A stretch of DNA of 64,000 nt from Parahoeflea olei (GTDB lineage Bacteria; Pseudomonadota; Alphaproteobacteria; Rhizobiales; Rhizobiaceae). Location: assembly GCF_001703635.1 (NCBI RefSeq), contig NZ_LQZT01000023.1, positions 308,739-372,738 on the forward strand, given 5' to 3'. Made by a program: the position numbers and the translations under genes. Of this stretch, positions 26,837-36,525 are shown piece after piece (position 1 is the first letter of the stretch; each line of letters begins with the position of its first letter). The notes beneath the pieces were generated by a model. It was given only the letters and a program-made list of their open reading frames with translations. It was not told where the DNA came from and did no database searches.

Positions 26837-27322
26837 ATGTTGAATACAATGATGAAAACCATATTCTCCGCATCCCTTTGCCTTGCCATGCTCGTGCCGG
26901 CCGGTGCCGCGCCGATGGTGGTGCAGCAACCCGCGGCCGAGATCAACAATCAGGTGGTCCAGGTTCAGGGACGCGAATGGCGCCGCGGCCACAACCCCAA
27001 ATATCGCAATTACTATCGCGATGACCGGCGCGGCTTCTACCGCCACAACAACCGCCACTATTACAACGGTCACCGCGGCTATCGTGACCGGCGTCCCGGC
27101 TATCGCCGCTACAACGGCTACTGGTTCCCGCCTGCCGCCTTCGCACTTGGCGCGATCGTCGGCGGCGCAATCCAGAACAACAATTCCGGCGTCCGTCCGG
27201 GCTACACCAACCCGCAGCACGTCAGCTGGTGCTATGACAGGTACCGGTCCTACCGTGCAGGCGACAATACGTATCAGCCTTACAACGGTCCGCGCCGGCA
27301 ATGCCGCTCGCCCTATTACTGA
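26837..27322 (+). CDS. BA14K-family exported protein
   Basis: A 161-aa protein with a signal peptide (residues 1-24, LCLAMLVPAGAA). A long Tyr/Arg/His/Asn-rich segment follows (residues 45-98), then a hydrophobic stretch PPAAFALGAIVGGAI and the BA14K signature HVSWCYDRYRSYRAGDNTYQ, ending PYNGPRRQCRSPYY with a probable disulfide. BA14K is an immunoreactive, lectin-like protein first described in Brucella; homologues are typical of Hyphomicrobiales. AGGAG precedes the ATG. Confidence 0.9.
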   Translation: MLNTMMKTIFSASLCLAMLVPAGAAPMVVQQPAAEINNQVVQVQGREWRRGHNPKYRNYYRDDRRGFYRHNNRHYYNGHRGYRDRRPGYRRYNGYWFPPAAFALGAIVGGAIQNNNSGVRPGYTNPQHVSWCYDRYRSYRAGDNTYQPYNGPRRQCRSPYY

Positions 27323-27357
27323 GGCTTTGTCAGGATCAGTCTTAGGATAGGTGAGGC

Positions 27358-27384
27358 GGGCCTGGCCGGATTTCGGCCAGGCCC
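27358..27384 (+). terminator. Hairpin after BA14K
   Basis: GGGCCTGGCCG (27358-27368) pairs perfectly with CGGCCAGGCCC (27374-27384). There is no T-run, but it stands 36 nt past the BA14K stop and 95 nt ahead of hisS. Confidence 0.5.
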
Positions 27385-27478
27385 TAGCCCTCCGGCAACA
27401 GCCAAGCCTTGCAGCCCATGGGCCTGTCGGTTAGGAGAAGCGCATCGAACCGTTTCTCCTTTTCGCAGGCCTATTTTC

Positions 27479-29137
27479 ATGTCCGACAAGAAGCAGAAGA
27501 AGCCCCAGAAGCTGAAAGCCCGCCTCGCGCGCGGTTTTCCCGACCGCTCGCCCGCCGATATCCGCGCCACCGACCTGATGATGGCGAAGATCCGCAAGGT
27601 CTATGAACGCTTCGGCTTCGAGCCGGTGGAAACGCCCTTCGTCGAATACACCGATGCGCTCGGCAAGTTCCTTCCCGACCAGGACCGGCCCAACGAGGGC
27701 GTGTTCTCGTTCCAGGACGACGACGACCAGTGGCTCTCGCTGCGCTACGATCTGACCGCGCCGCTCGCCCGCCACGTGGCCGAGAACTTCAACGACATCC
27801 AGCTTCCCTACCGCACCTATCGCGCGGGCTGGGTGTTTCGCAACGAAAAGCCTGGCCCCGGCCGGTTCCGCCAGTTCATGCAGTTCGATGCCGACATCGT
27901 CGGCGCGCCCGGCGTCCAGGCCGACGCCGAAATGTGCATGATGATGGCCGACACCATGGAAGCCTTGGGCATTGCCCGCGGCGACTACGTGATCCGCGTC
28001 AACAACCGCAAGGTGCTCGACGGCGTGATGGAAGCGATCGGAGTTGCCAACGATCCAGCAAGAAAGCTCTCTGTTCTTCGGGCTCTCGACAAGTTTGATA
28101 AATTTGGCGTTAATGGTGTTGAGTTGCTTCTGGGTTCTGGCCGTTGGGATGGTGGCAAAGAAGGAGAGGGCGACTTTACTCCCGGAGCAAACTTGACAGC
28201 AGAGGCTATAGAGGAACTCGTCAACATGTTCCTTGCTCCTGCCATTGATTCCGATATTCAGAACCTTGTTGGTGTCCCTGACGAACAAGCCGAATTGCTT
28301 GAACAGATAGTATCTGGGCATGGCAATGACGAATCCACTATAGATTCCTCGGTCACACTGACAACTTTGGCAAAGTCCCGTTTCAATGCGAATTCAACTT
28401 TCAAACAAGGTCTATTGGAACTCATCCAGATAGCTGCCTACGTATCGAAAGCGGGCTACGGTCCCGACCGCATCAAGATCGACCCCTCCGTTGTCCGCGG
28501 CCTCGAATATTACACCGGCCCGGTCTTCGAAGCCGAACTCCTGTTCGACGTCACCAACGAGAAGGGCCAGACGGTGCAGTTCGGCTCGGTCGGCGGCGGC
28601 GGGCGCTATGATGGGCTGGTCTCGCGCTTCATGGGCCAGCCAGTGCCGGCCACGGGCTTCTCGATCGGCGTGTCGCGACTTATGACCGCGCTCAAGAATC
28701 TGGGCAAGATCTCGGGCGAGGCCGCGTCCGGTCCGATCCTGGTCACCGTGATGGACCGCGACCGGCTGGGCGACTACGCGAAGATGGCGCAGGAGCTGCG
28801 CGCGGCGCTGAACCCGCTCGGCGTGGATGGCCAGCCGACAGGTCCCACGGTTCCGGTCGAGCTGTTCCAGGGCAATCCCAAGGATTTCCCCAAGCAGCTG
28901 CGCTATGCCGACCGCCGCGGCGCGCCCATTGCCATCATCCAGGGCGGCAACGAGAAGGCCGAGGGCAAGCTCATCGTCAAGGACCTGATCGAGGGCAAGC
29001 GCATCGCCGAGACCATCACCGACAACGCCGAATGGCGCGAGGCCAAGGCCGGCGAGCACCTGGTCGACGAGGCCGATCTGGTGCTGACCGTCGAGCGGAT
29101 TCTGGCCGAACAGGCTTCCGACGCCCAGGACGTGTAA
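27479..29137 (+). CDS. hisS: Histidyl-tRNA synthetase with an atypical internal segment
   Basis: HisS charges tRNA-His. It is a class II synthetase: motif 2 is around [20 protein letters not shown], the histidine motifs are [11 protein letters not shown] and GGGRYDGLV, and the anticodon-binding domain occupies the last 100 residues. At 552 aa it is longer than the roughly 500 aa I recall for rhizobial HisS. The extra length falls in residues about 192-322 (28050-28445), where codon choice changes abruptly (TTT, TTG, GTT, AAT, CAA, ATA) and GC drops to about 47 percent over 28081-28440, against roughly 57-70 percent in the flanking lines I counted. The frame stays open, so the protein should be active. 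It heads hisS-hisZ-hisG. Confidence 0.95.
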   Translation: MSDKKQKKPQKLKARLARGFPDRSPADIRATDLMMAKIRKVYERFGFEPVETPFVEYTDALGKFLPDQDRPNEGVFSFQDDDDQWLSLRYDLTAPLARHVAENFNDIQLPYRTYRAGWVFRNEKPGPGRFRQFMQFDADIVGAPGVQADAEMCMMMADTMEALGIARGDYVIRVNNRKVLDGVMEAIGVANDPARKLSVLRALDKFDKFGVNGVELLLGSGRWDGGKEGEGDFTPGANLTAEAIEELVNMFLAPAIDSDIQNLVGVPDEQAELLEQIVSGHGNDESTIDSSVTLTTLAKSRFNANSTFKQGLLELIQIAAYVSKAGYGPDRIKIDPSVVRGLEYYTGPVFEAELLFDVTNEKGQTVQFGSVGGGGRYDGLVSRFMGQPVPATGFSIGVSRLMTALKNLGKISGEAASGPILVTVMDRDRLGDYAKMAQELRAALNPLGVDGQPTGPTVPVELFQGNPKDFPKQLRYADRRGAPIAIIQGGNEKAEGKLIVKDLIEGKRIAETITDNAEWREAKAGEHLVDEADLVLTVERILAEQASDAQDV

Positions 29138-29150
29138 GGTGAGCGCCGGC

Positions 29151-30272
29151 ATGACCCAGTTCGGAGCGCCCGCCTTCGCCGCCGATCTTGCCCGCGCGCT
29201 GGCTGCGCGCGAGACCAATCGCGTCGATATTCCGCTGATCCAGCCGGCCGAGCCGTTTCTCGACATGGCCGGCGAGGACCTGCGCCGCCGCATCTTCCTC
29301 ACCGAATCCGAGACCGGCGAGAGCCTGTGTCTCAGGCCCGAATTCACCATTCCCGTCTGCCGCGCCCACATTGCCGAGGGGGTGGCGACGCCGCGCCGCT
29401 ACGCCTATCTCGGCGAGGTGTTCCGCCAGCGCCGCGACGGCTCGAGCGAGTTCTTCCAGGCCGGCGTCGAGGATCTGGGCGAGCCCGACGAGGCGCGCGC
29501 CGATGCCCGCGCCGTCTCCGATGCCCGCGCGCTGGCCGCCGAATTCGCGCCCGGCGCGGCGCTCACGATCACGCTGGGCGACCAGTCGGTGTTCGAGGCG
29601 GTGGTCGCGGGCCTGGGCCTGCCGGCCGGCTGGCAGAAGCGGCTGATCCACGCCTTCGGCAACGAGCAGGCGCTGCGCGCCATGATCGCGCGGCTGGCAA
29701 GCCCGGACTCTTCCGCCGCCCCGGATGGCGCCGTGGCGGCATTTCTCGCCGCCGGCGATGCCGCGGGCCTCGAGGCCCATATCGAAAGCGTGATGGAAGC
29801 CACCGGCTATTCCACCCATGCCAGCCGCTCGCCGGCCGAGATCACCGCGCGGCTGATGGACAAGCAGGCGCTCGCGGCCACCCGCCTGTCGGCGGCCTCG
29901 CTCGCGGCGCTGAAATCCTTCCTCGCGCTCGATGTCACGCTCGACCGCGCGGCCGCGGCGCTGTCAAGCTTCGCCCGCGACGCCGGCCTCGACATCGCGG
30001 CGGCGCAGGCCCGCTTCGAGGCGCGGCTCTCCGCGCTGGCCGCCCGCGGCGAGGATCTTGCCACGATGCGCTGGCGTGCAGCCTTCGGGCGCCCGCTCGA
30101 CTACTACACCGGGCTCGTCTTCGAGGTCGCGGTGGGCGAGGCCGGCCTGGTGCTCGCCGGCGGCGGTCGCTACGACCGGCTGATGGCGCTCCTGGGCGCG
30201 CGCGAGCCGATCCCGGCGGTCGGCTTCTCGCTCTGGCTCGACCGCATCGAAACCGTGAGGGCAGGCCGATGA
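29151..30272 (+). CDS. hisZ: ATP phosphoribosyltransferase regulatory subunit HisZ
   Basis: HisZ is a catalytically dead HisRS paralogue that makes short-form HisG active and feedback-sensitive. The 373-aa protein keeps the class II fold ([49 protein letters not shown]) without the tRNA-binding domain. The start is set at ATG 29151, preceded by AAGGTGAG; a GTG at 29139 would lie within that ribosome site. It begins 13 nt after the hisS stop and overlaps hisG by four bases. Confidence 0.95.
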   Translation: MTQFGAPAFAADLARALAARETNRVDIPLIQPAEPFLDMAGEDLRRRIFLTESETGESLCLRPEFTIPVCRAHIAEGVATPRRYAYLGEVFRQRRDGSSEFFQAGVEDLGEPDEARADARAVSDARALAAEFAPGAALTITLGDQSVFEAVVAGLGLPAGWQKRLIHAFGNEQALRAMIARLASPDSSAAPDGAVAAFLAAGDAAGLEAHIESVMEATGYSTHASRSPAEITARLMDKQALAATRLSAASLAALKSFLALDVTLDRAAAALSSFARDAGLDIAAAQARFEARLSALAARGEDLATMRWRAAFGRPLDYYTGLVFEVAVGEAGLVLAGGGRYDRLMALLGAREPIPAVGFSLWLDRIETVRAGR

Positions 30273-30964
30273 CGCTGACCATTGCGCTGCCGTCGAAGGG
30301 ACGGATGAAAGAGGACGCCACCGCGGTTTTCGAGCGCGCCGGCCTTCCCGTCTCGGCGATCGGCAACGACCGCAGCTATCGCGGCCGCATCGAGGGCGTC
30401 GATGGTGTCGAGGTGGCGTTCCTGTCGGCCTCCGAGATTGCCCGCGAACTGGGGGCCGGAGCGGTCGATTTCGGCGTGACCGGCGAGGATCTGGTGCGCG
30501 AAAGCCTGCCGCGGGCCGACGAGCGCGTAGAAATTGCCGCGCGGCTGGGCTTCGGCCATGCCGATGTGGTGGTGGCGGTGCCCGATATCTGGAAGGATGT
30601 CGACACCATGGCCGATCTCGGCGACGTGGCGGCCGATTTCCGCGCCCGCCATGGCCGCCGGCTGACGATCGCCACCAAATACTGGCGGCTCACGCAGAAT
30701 TTCTTCTCGACCCGGCACGGCATCCAGCTCTACCGCATCGTCGAGAGCCTGGGCGCCACCGAAGGGGCGCCGGCCTCGGGGGCGGCCGACATCATCGTCG
30801 ACATCACCTCCACCGGCTCGACGCTCACGGCCAATCATCTGCGGATCCTGTCGGACGGCGTGATCCTCCGCTCGGAAGCCTGCCTGGTGCGCGCCCGCAA
30901 GCCCGCCCATGGCGACGACCCGCGTATCGAGGCGCTGATGGCCGCGGTCCGCGCCGTCTGTTGA
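30269..30964 (+). CDS. hisG: ATP phosphoribosyltransferase, short form
   Basis: HisG transfers the phosphoribosyl group of PRPP to ATP, the first step of histidine synthesis. The 231-aa product is the short form that lacks the C-terminal regulatory domain and needs HisZ, encoded directly upstream with an ATGA overlap. Motifs: [39 protein letters not shown] and [19 protein letters not shown] (the PRPP loop). Physical linkage of the tRNA-charging enzyme with the first histidine enzymes is usual for this order. Confidence 0.97.
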   Translation: MTLTIALPSKGRMKEDATAVFERAGLPVSAIGNDRSYRGRIEGVDGVEVAFLSASEIARELGAGAVDFGVTGEDLVRESLPRADERVEIAARLGFGHADVVVAVPDIWKDVDTMADLGDVAADFRARHGRRLTIATKYWRLTQNFFSTRHGIQLYRIVESLGATEGAPASGAADIIVDITSTGSTLTANHLRILSDGVILRSEACLVRARKPAHGDDPRIEALMAAVRAVC

Positions 30965-31426
30965 GGTGAGGGGCGGCTCCCGCGCCTGGTCATTGCGTTC
31001 GGCGGACGTGTTTCGGCAAAAAAAAGCCGCCTCGCGAGGAGGCGGCTCTGGTGGCGGGGCATCGGGAACCCTGCCAGCCGGATAGACCGCGAAATGATGG
31101 TTTGGGGGCGCATCATCCGGTGCCTATGAACCGGTCTACGCGCGGCCGCGCCGCCCGGATCACGGGCCGGACCGGGATTTGCGAAATATTTTTCGTGCGG
31201 CCGTGTCGCCCGCTTGTTTTTCTCCCGGAATGGCGCAATCTCGGAGGTCCGGGGACAGACCCGGCCTGAACGCGTCCTTCGTCCGCCTCGGCTTCATCTC
31301 CGCCCGGGCGCGAAACGGCTCCGCCAACCACCAAGCCGCCTTTCCCCGGAACAGGTTCGTTCCGCGGTCAGTGCGGTGCGTGGCACCTCGCTGACCGCGT
31401 GACGGTTTGGGAGCGAGGGGTTCACC
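30965..31426. other. Intergenic region after hisG with a minus-strand terminator
   Basis: About 460 nt without a convincing coding frame. It contains the terminator at 31017-31047 acting on the minus strand, an AT-rich patch around 31178-31194 and, near its right end, the upstream region of the small membrane protein. No minus-strand gene reads into the terminator, so a small RNA is possible. Confidence 0.5.
31017..31047 (-). terminator. Rho-independent terminator on the minus strand, no upstream gene
   Basis: AGCCGCCTC (31025-31033) and GAGGCGGCT (31039-31047) form a perfect 9-bp stem. The A-run on the hisG side reads as eight or nine Ts on the minus strand after the stem. On the plus strand no T-run follows, so it does not look like the hisG terminator. 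Confidence 0.75.
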
Positions 31427-31720
31427 ATGGAATTCACCATTGGATCGGCAGTGTTCCTGTCGGCACTGGTTCTGCTTGCCATACTCACCCGGATCGCTGC
31501 GGCCCACGCCGATCCGCAGATCCTGCGCGGCGAATTCGCGCCGGCGATGTTCAGCGTGCTGATCGCCGGTGGCCTGACCATCGGTCTGTTGATGATGGCG
31601 CTCGGTGGCAGCGGCTATTTCGGATCGGCGCTGGTGGAGACGCTGGTCATCCTCGGCTTTGCCGCTGTCGCGATCGTGGCCGTCGCCCGGCTTGTCGGCC
31701 GCCGGTCGCAGGACGGCTGA
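31427..31720 (+). CDS. Small membrane protein of unknown function
   Basis: A 97-aa protein with three hydrophobic segments (residues 6-24, 42-60 and 67-86, for example FLSALVLLAILTRI and ALVETLVILGFAAVAIVAVA) and a basic C-terminal tail (RLVGRRSQ). No known family is recognised. GAGGGG lies about seven bases before the ATG. A hairpin follows the gene, and it converges on the DoxX gene. Confidence 0.65.
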   Translation: MEFTIGSAVFLSALVLLAILTRIAAAHADPQILRGEFAPAMFSVLIAGGLTIGLLMMALGGSGYFGSALVETLVILGFAAVAIVAVARLVGRRSQDG

Positions 31721-31761
31721 CCGGACGCGCCGCCGCGACAAGCCGACGGGCAATACAAGAA

Positions 31762-31785
31762 ACCCGGCGTCCGAAGGCGCCGGGT
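31762..31785. terminator. Hairpin between converging genes
   Basis: ACCCGGCG (31762-31769) pairs with CGCCGGGT (31778-31785) across an eight-base loop. It lies between the small membrane protein and the DoxX gene and may end either transcript; only short T stretches are present. Confidence 0.55.
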
Positions 31786-31823
31786 CTCGCTCTGCGTGCC
31801 TGCGCGGCAGGCTGTGGCGCGGT

Positions 31824-32207
31824 TTAGCGACGGCGGGCGTCGACCGACCAGGCGCCGGCGCCGCTGCTCGCGAGCGCCAGGAAGCCGCCGGCGATCGCCA
31901 GGTTCTTCATGAAGCTGATCATCTGCATCTGATCGGCCGGCTGGTAGTGGGCGAGGAAGGCGGAGGCAACGCAGAAGGCTGCCAGCGCCCAGGCTGCATA
32001 GCGCGTGAAGAAGCCGGCGAGAATGGCGAGGCCGCCGAGTGCTTCCAGGGCGATGACCAGCCATACGGTCAGCCCGGGGGCCGGAACGCCGAGATTGGCC
32101 ATGTATCCGGCGGTGCCCTCGACATTGCCGAGCTTGCCGAAGCCGGAACTGATGAAGATGATGCTCAGCAGCACGCGGCTGAGGAGAAGTTGGAGATTGG
32201 TGGACAT
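31824..32207 (-). CDS. DoxX-family membrane protein
   Basis: A 127-aa protein with four membrane helices. The N terminus LSRVLLSIIFISSGFGKLGN and the following ALEALGGLAILAGFFTRYAA are DoxX signature segments, with FMKNLAIAGGFLALASSGAG at the end. DoxX proteins take part in membrane-associated redox stress responses in some bacteria; no catalytic residues are defined. It stands alone, with its upstream region in the AT-rich stretch around 32255-32290. Confidence 0.88.
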   Translation of the reverse strand: MSTNLQLLLSRVLLSIIFISSGFGKLGNVEGTAGYMANLGVPAPGLTVWLVIALEALGGLAILAGFFTRYAAWALAAFCVASAFLAHYQPADQMQMISFMKNLAIAGGFLALASSGAGAWSVDARRR

Positions 32208-32397
32208 GGGGGCTCCTGTTTGAGTGTGACGGCAGGTCTACCCCGAGTGCGGTCCGATGAAAATATGAACAATTCTGAACATATTGTTCACAAAGCCGAA
32301 GGAGGCGAGGGCGGTTGCCCGCCCCGCCGCAGCAGGTCGCTCGCCCGTCATGTCGGGCCGTGTGCGCGGCTTGCCCGCGGGCGAAGCCGCGCAAGCG

Positions 32398-32826
32398 CTA
32401 TTTCTGGTTCAGGCGGAAGGTCGGGAAAATGAAGATGCCGTTGATCGCGCCGCCGCCGTCGTCGGAGAAGGAGGAGGATTCGCCCGTGCAGACGATCGGC
32501 ACGGTGGTGCCGTCGTCATGGCAGATGGTGGTGGCAAAACAGAACGAGGATGGCCGCATGGCCGCCACCTCGTAGAGTTCGAGCACCTTCTGCCTGTCCA
32601 GCGGATCGTAGCAGCGGACCAGGCTCAGAAGCCCGAAATCGCCGTCATCGGGCAGGCCGTGGTGGTGCCGTGCGGCGGCGCCGATATAAAACACTCCGGT
32701 TCCGAGATTGGCGGTCCAGCTTTCTATTCTGCAGTAATGTGAAACGAGATCCTGATCGGGAGTCACGAAACCTTTCGGCGGCGCGCCAAAACCCTCCAGA
32801 TCGTTCGCTTTCGTAATCTTGAACAC
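32398..32826 (-). CDS. Stand-alone PAS-fold protein
   Basis: A 142-aa protein that looks like a single PAS domain without an output domain: an N-terminal cap, GTGVFYIGAAARHHHGLPDD, LLSLVRCYDPLDRQKVLELYE (the position of the usual HPDDR helix) and the beta segments FCFATTICHDDGTTVPIVC and GGAINGIFIFPTF. Single-PAS proteins of this kind occur in rhizobia and may work as partners for kinases or cyclases. Three cysteines and an HHH stretch are present, but no heme or flavin site can be assigned. It is isolated from other genes. Confidence 0.65.
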   Translation of the reverse strand: MFKITKANDLEGFGAPPKGFVTPDQDLVSHYCRIESWTANLGTGVFYIGAAARHHHGLPDDGDFGLLSLVRCYDPLDRQKVLELYEVAAMRPSSFCFATTICHDDGTTVPIVCTGESSSFSDDGGGAINGIFIFPTFRLNQK

Positions 32827-33269
32827 TGTCCACCCCGGCGGAGCCTGATCAATTCGAGCATTTCAACGATGCCTGTGAGTCCGGCGTGCGTCATGCACGT
32901 TCGGTGTCCAGAGCGGCTTCCCTGCGTCCAACCGGACCTGCGGAAGTCGTCCTGTCTCTTTGACCCGAGAGCATATCGTCCTGTGTCGGGCGTCTTCGCC
33001 TGTCTGCAGGATGCTCTGGTGCGAGGGAGCCGTTCCTGATCCGCGCCTCCAGCCTCCTGGACAGGTCGCTACCGTCGATCAGCACCCACCGCGTCGTCTT
33101 CGTCTTGCAGTCACAGGGCTGCGAAACATAAAAATAACGCTATGTGTCTACGTCAATCTTACCCTTTATTTTCAGTTAATGGTTAAACTTGTCCTAATCT
33201 CGTCACGATTTCATTCGCGGCGCTGTTCGGGTTCCGACTGTTGCGTTCGGTTTGATACGGCAGCGCGAC
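32827..33269. other. Non-coding region upstream of the PAS gene
   Basis: There is no convincing gene here. The part at 33125-33200 is strongly AT-rich for this genome and holds two TTAA cores three bases apart (TTAATGGTTAAAC), which is not a CtrA box. The reading frames seen on either strand are short and lack ribosome sites. Confidence 0.5.
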
Positions 33270-33301
33270 AAAAAAAAGGGCGGTCCGAAGACCACCCTTT
33301 C
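33270..33301 (-). terminator. Rho-independent terminator of groESL
   Basis: On the minus strand AAAGGGTGGTC and GACCGCCCTTT form an 11-bp stem with one mismatch around TTCG, followed by a run of seven or more Ts. It lies about 95 nt after the groEL stop. Confidence 0.9.
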
Positions 33302-33396
33302 TCGGATCCGCACTCTGCTTCGGGCCATCTTCTGGCCCGAAGCCTTGCGGGAACCGGCATTCGCGGTGCCGCAAGCTGCAGCAGGGACAGGCCCTG

Positions 33397-35040
<1,644 letters not shown>

Positions 35041-35109
35041 TTAGCTTAACTCCCGGGCCTGGGGCCCATCGTGTTGATGCAGAATTGGATTGACGGATGA
35101 AATCCCGGC

Positions 35110-35406
35110 TCAGCCGAGAACGCCCATGATGTCGCTTTCCTTCATGATCAGAAGGTCTTCGCCATCGAGCTTGATTTCGGTGCCGGACCACTTGCCGAAC
35201 AGAACGCGGTCGCCAGCCTTGACGTCGAGCGGGACGAGCTTGCCGGCTTCATCGCGATTGCCGGAACCCACTGCGATGATTTCGCCTTCCTGCGGCTTTT
35301 CCTTGGCGGTGTCCGGAATGATGATCCCGCCCTTGGTCTTTTCTTCGGACTCGACACGACGAACGACAACGCGGTCGTGGAGCGGACGAAACTTGGTTTT
35401 TGCCAT
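35110..35406 (-). CDS. groES: Co-chaperonin GroES (10 kDa)
   Basis: The 98-aa lid of the GroEL chamber. It shows [20 protein letters not shown], with the mobile loop [20 protein letters not shown], and the closing [20 protein letters not shown] and [11 protein letters not shown]. First gene of the groES-groEL operon, with a sigma70-like promoter and a CIRCE operator directly upstream. Confidence 0.99.
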   Translation of the reverse strand: MAKTKFRPLHDRVVVRRVESEEKTKGGIIIPDTAKEKPQEGEIIAVGSGNRDEAGKLVPLDVKAGDRVLFGKWSGTEIKLDGEDLLIMKESDIMGVLG

Positions 35407-35472
35407 TGTCTAAATTCCTTGATCGAATGACAGAAGCGGCTGAGGCCGTCTGAGGACCCCACGGCGATGGTG

Positions 35473-35499
35473 TTAGCACTCCCCTTGGTCGAGTGCTAG
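35473..35499 (-). promoter_or_regulatory. CIRCE element (HrcA operator) upstream of groES
   Basis: TTAGCACTC (35473-35481), a nine-base spacer and GAGTGCTAG (35491-35499) match the CIRCE consensus TTAGCACTC-N9-GAGTGCTAA at all but the final base. It lies just downstream of the candidate -10 element, so HrcA bound here would block transcription until heat shock. Confidence 0.95.
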
Positions 35500-35507
35500 C
35501 GGAGTTG

Positions 35508-35535
35508 AAATAGGGATGGCGCCGCGAAGAGTCAA
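35508..35535 (-). promoter_or_regulatory. Sigma70-type promoter of groESL
   Basis: On the minus strand TTGACT (35535-35530), 16 bases, then CTATTT (35513-35508). The spacing and the position immediately before CIRCE support it; the -10 element is only a fair match. Confidence 0.6.
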
Positions 35536-35643
35536 GCAGGGGCGCTGCATGCGATCGTGCCCGGTCTTTGCAAAATGCTGCATGGGACTTGTATTCGGCT
35601 GCAAGCTGGGCGACATCGTGTGCCCGAAAGGAACCACCCGAAC

Positions 35644-36504
35644 ATGCCCATGCCTTCCGCGATCCGAATTACCGAACTCGATCAACTCACCGACCGCGTC
35701 GACGTCCTGTTGTGCGATGTATGGGGGGTGATCCACAATGGCGTCAACCCGTTCCCTCTGTCGGTCGAGACGCTGAAGGCGGCGCGCGCACGCGGGCAGA
35801 CGGTGATCCTGATCACCAATTCGCCGCGCCCGGCCTCCGATGTGCGGCTCCAGTTCGAAACCATCGGCGTCGATCCCGACTGTTTCGACGATATGGTGAC
35901 CTCGGGCGATGTCACCCGGCAACTGGTCAGGGAAGCGCCGCGCGCGATCTATTTCGTGGGGCCCGAACGCGACCGGATGCTGGTCGACGGTCTCGATGTC
36001 GCGCTGGTCGATGCCCCGGACGCCGGGGCGGTGCTGTGCACCGGACTGTTCGAGGACGAAACCGAAAAGCCGGAAGACTATCGCGCTCTGCTCGAGACGT
36101 TCCGCGAACGCGACCTGCCGTTCATTTGCGCCAATCCGGACCGCGTGGTCGAGCGCGGCGACCGGCTGGTGCCCTGCGCCGGCGCGCTCGCCGATCTCTA
36201 CGCCGACATGGGCGGCACCACCCGCATCGCCGGAAAGCCGCATGCGCCGATCTACCGCGAAGCGCTGGCCCGGGCGCGGGCGATCCGCGGCGAGGTCGAT
36301 ACCGGTCGCGTGCTGGCCATCGGCGACGGCGTGACGACCGACATCCGCGGCGCCATGGACAACGGCGTGCCGTCGCTCTTCATCGCGCGCGGCATCCATG
36401 CCCGCGAATATGGCGAGGGCCGGGCGACCGACGAGGCGCGGCTGCATGCCTTCCTTGAAAGAGCCGGCGTGGCGCCGTCCTACTGGATGGAATGGTTGGC
36501 CTGA
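35644..36504 (+). CDS. HAD-IIA family sugar-phosphatase-like hydrolase
   Basis: About 286 aa. It has HAD motif I in the form DVLLCDVWGVIHNG, motif II around VILITNSPRPASDV, and motif III/IV as RIAGKPHAPIYREAL and VLAIGDGVTTDIRGAMDNG, with a C2A-type cap between them. The alphaproteobacterial clade with CDVWGV and this length is annotated TIGR01459-type HAD hydrolase; the substrate is unknown. The ATG at 35644 follows AAGGA at a rather long distance; an ATG two codons later is the alternative. It is followed by ribF 21 nt after its stop, as in other rhizobia. Confidence 0.88.
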   Translation: MPMPSAIRITELDQLTDRVDVLLCDVWGVIHNGVNPFPLSVETLKAARARGQTVILITNSPRPASDVRLQFETIGVDPDCFDDMVTSGDVTRQLVREAPRAIYFVGPERDRMLVDGLDVALVDAPDAGAVLCTGLFEDETEKPEDYRALLETFRERDLPFICANPDRVVERGDRLVPCAGALADLYADMGGTTRIAGKPHAPIYREALARARAIRGEVDTGRVLAIGDGVTTDIRGAMDNGVPSLFIARGIHAREYGEGRATDEARLHAFLERAGVAPSYWMEWLA

Positions 36505-36525
36505 GCGGCGCGGAACGGGGGACTG

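Noticed and set aside
27431..28321. A 296-codon minus-strand frame over hisS
   Set aside because: It is antisense to a gene with clear motifs; its length is a by-product of GC-rich codon use.
28050..28445. An intein in hisS
   Set aside because: No splicing motifs (no Cys/Ser start with HN-Cys end), and the segment aligns in role with the family's variable insertion.
31048..31100. A tRNA-like 3' end (CCGCCACCA on the minus strand) next to the terminator
   Set aside because: No TTCRA T-loop, no matching acceptor 5' strand and no anticodon arm; kept only as part of the small-RNA suggestion.
30835..31116. A 93-codon minus-strand frame over the end of hisG
   Set aside because: Antisense to hisG and across the terminator stem; Arg-rich composition typical of a shadow frame.
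33170..33196. CtrA-like sites in the AT-rich stretch upstream of the PAS gene
   Set aside because: The two TTAA cores are three bases apart instead of seven.
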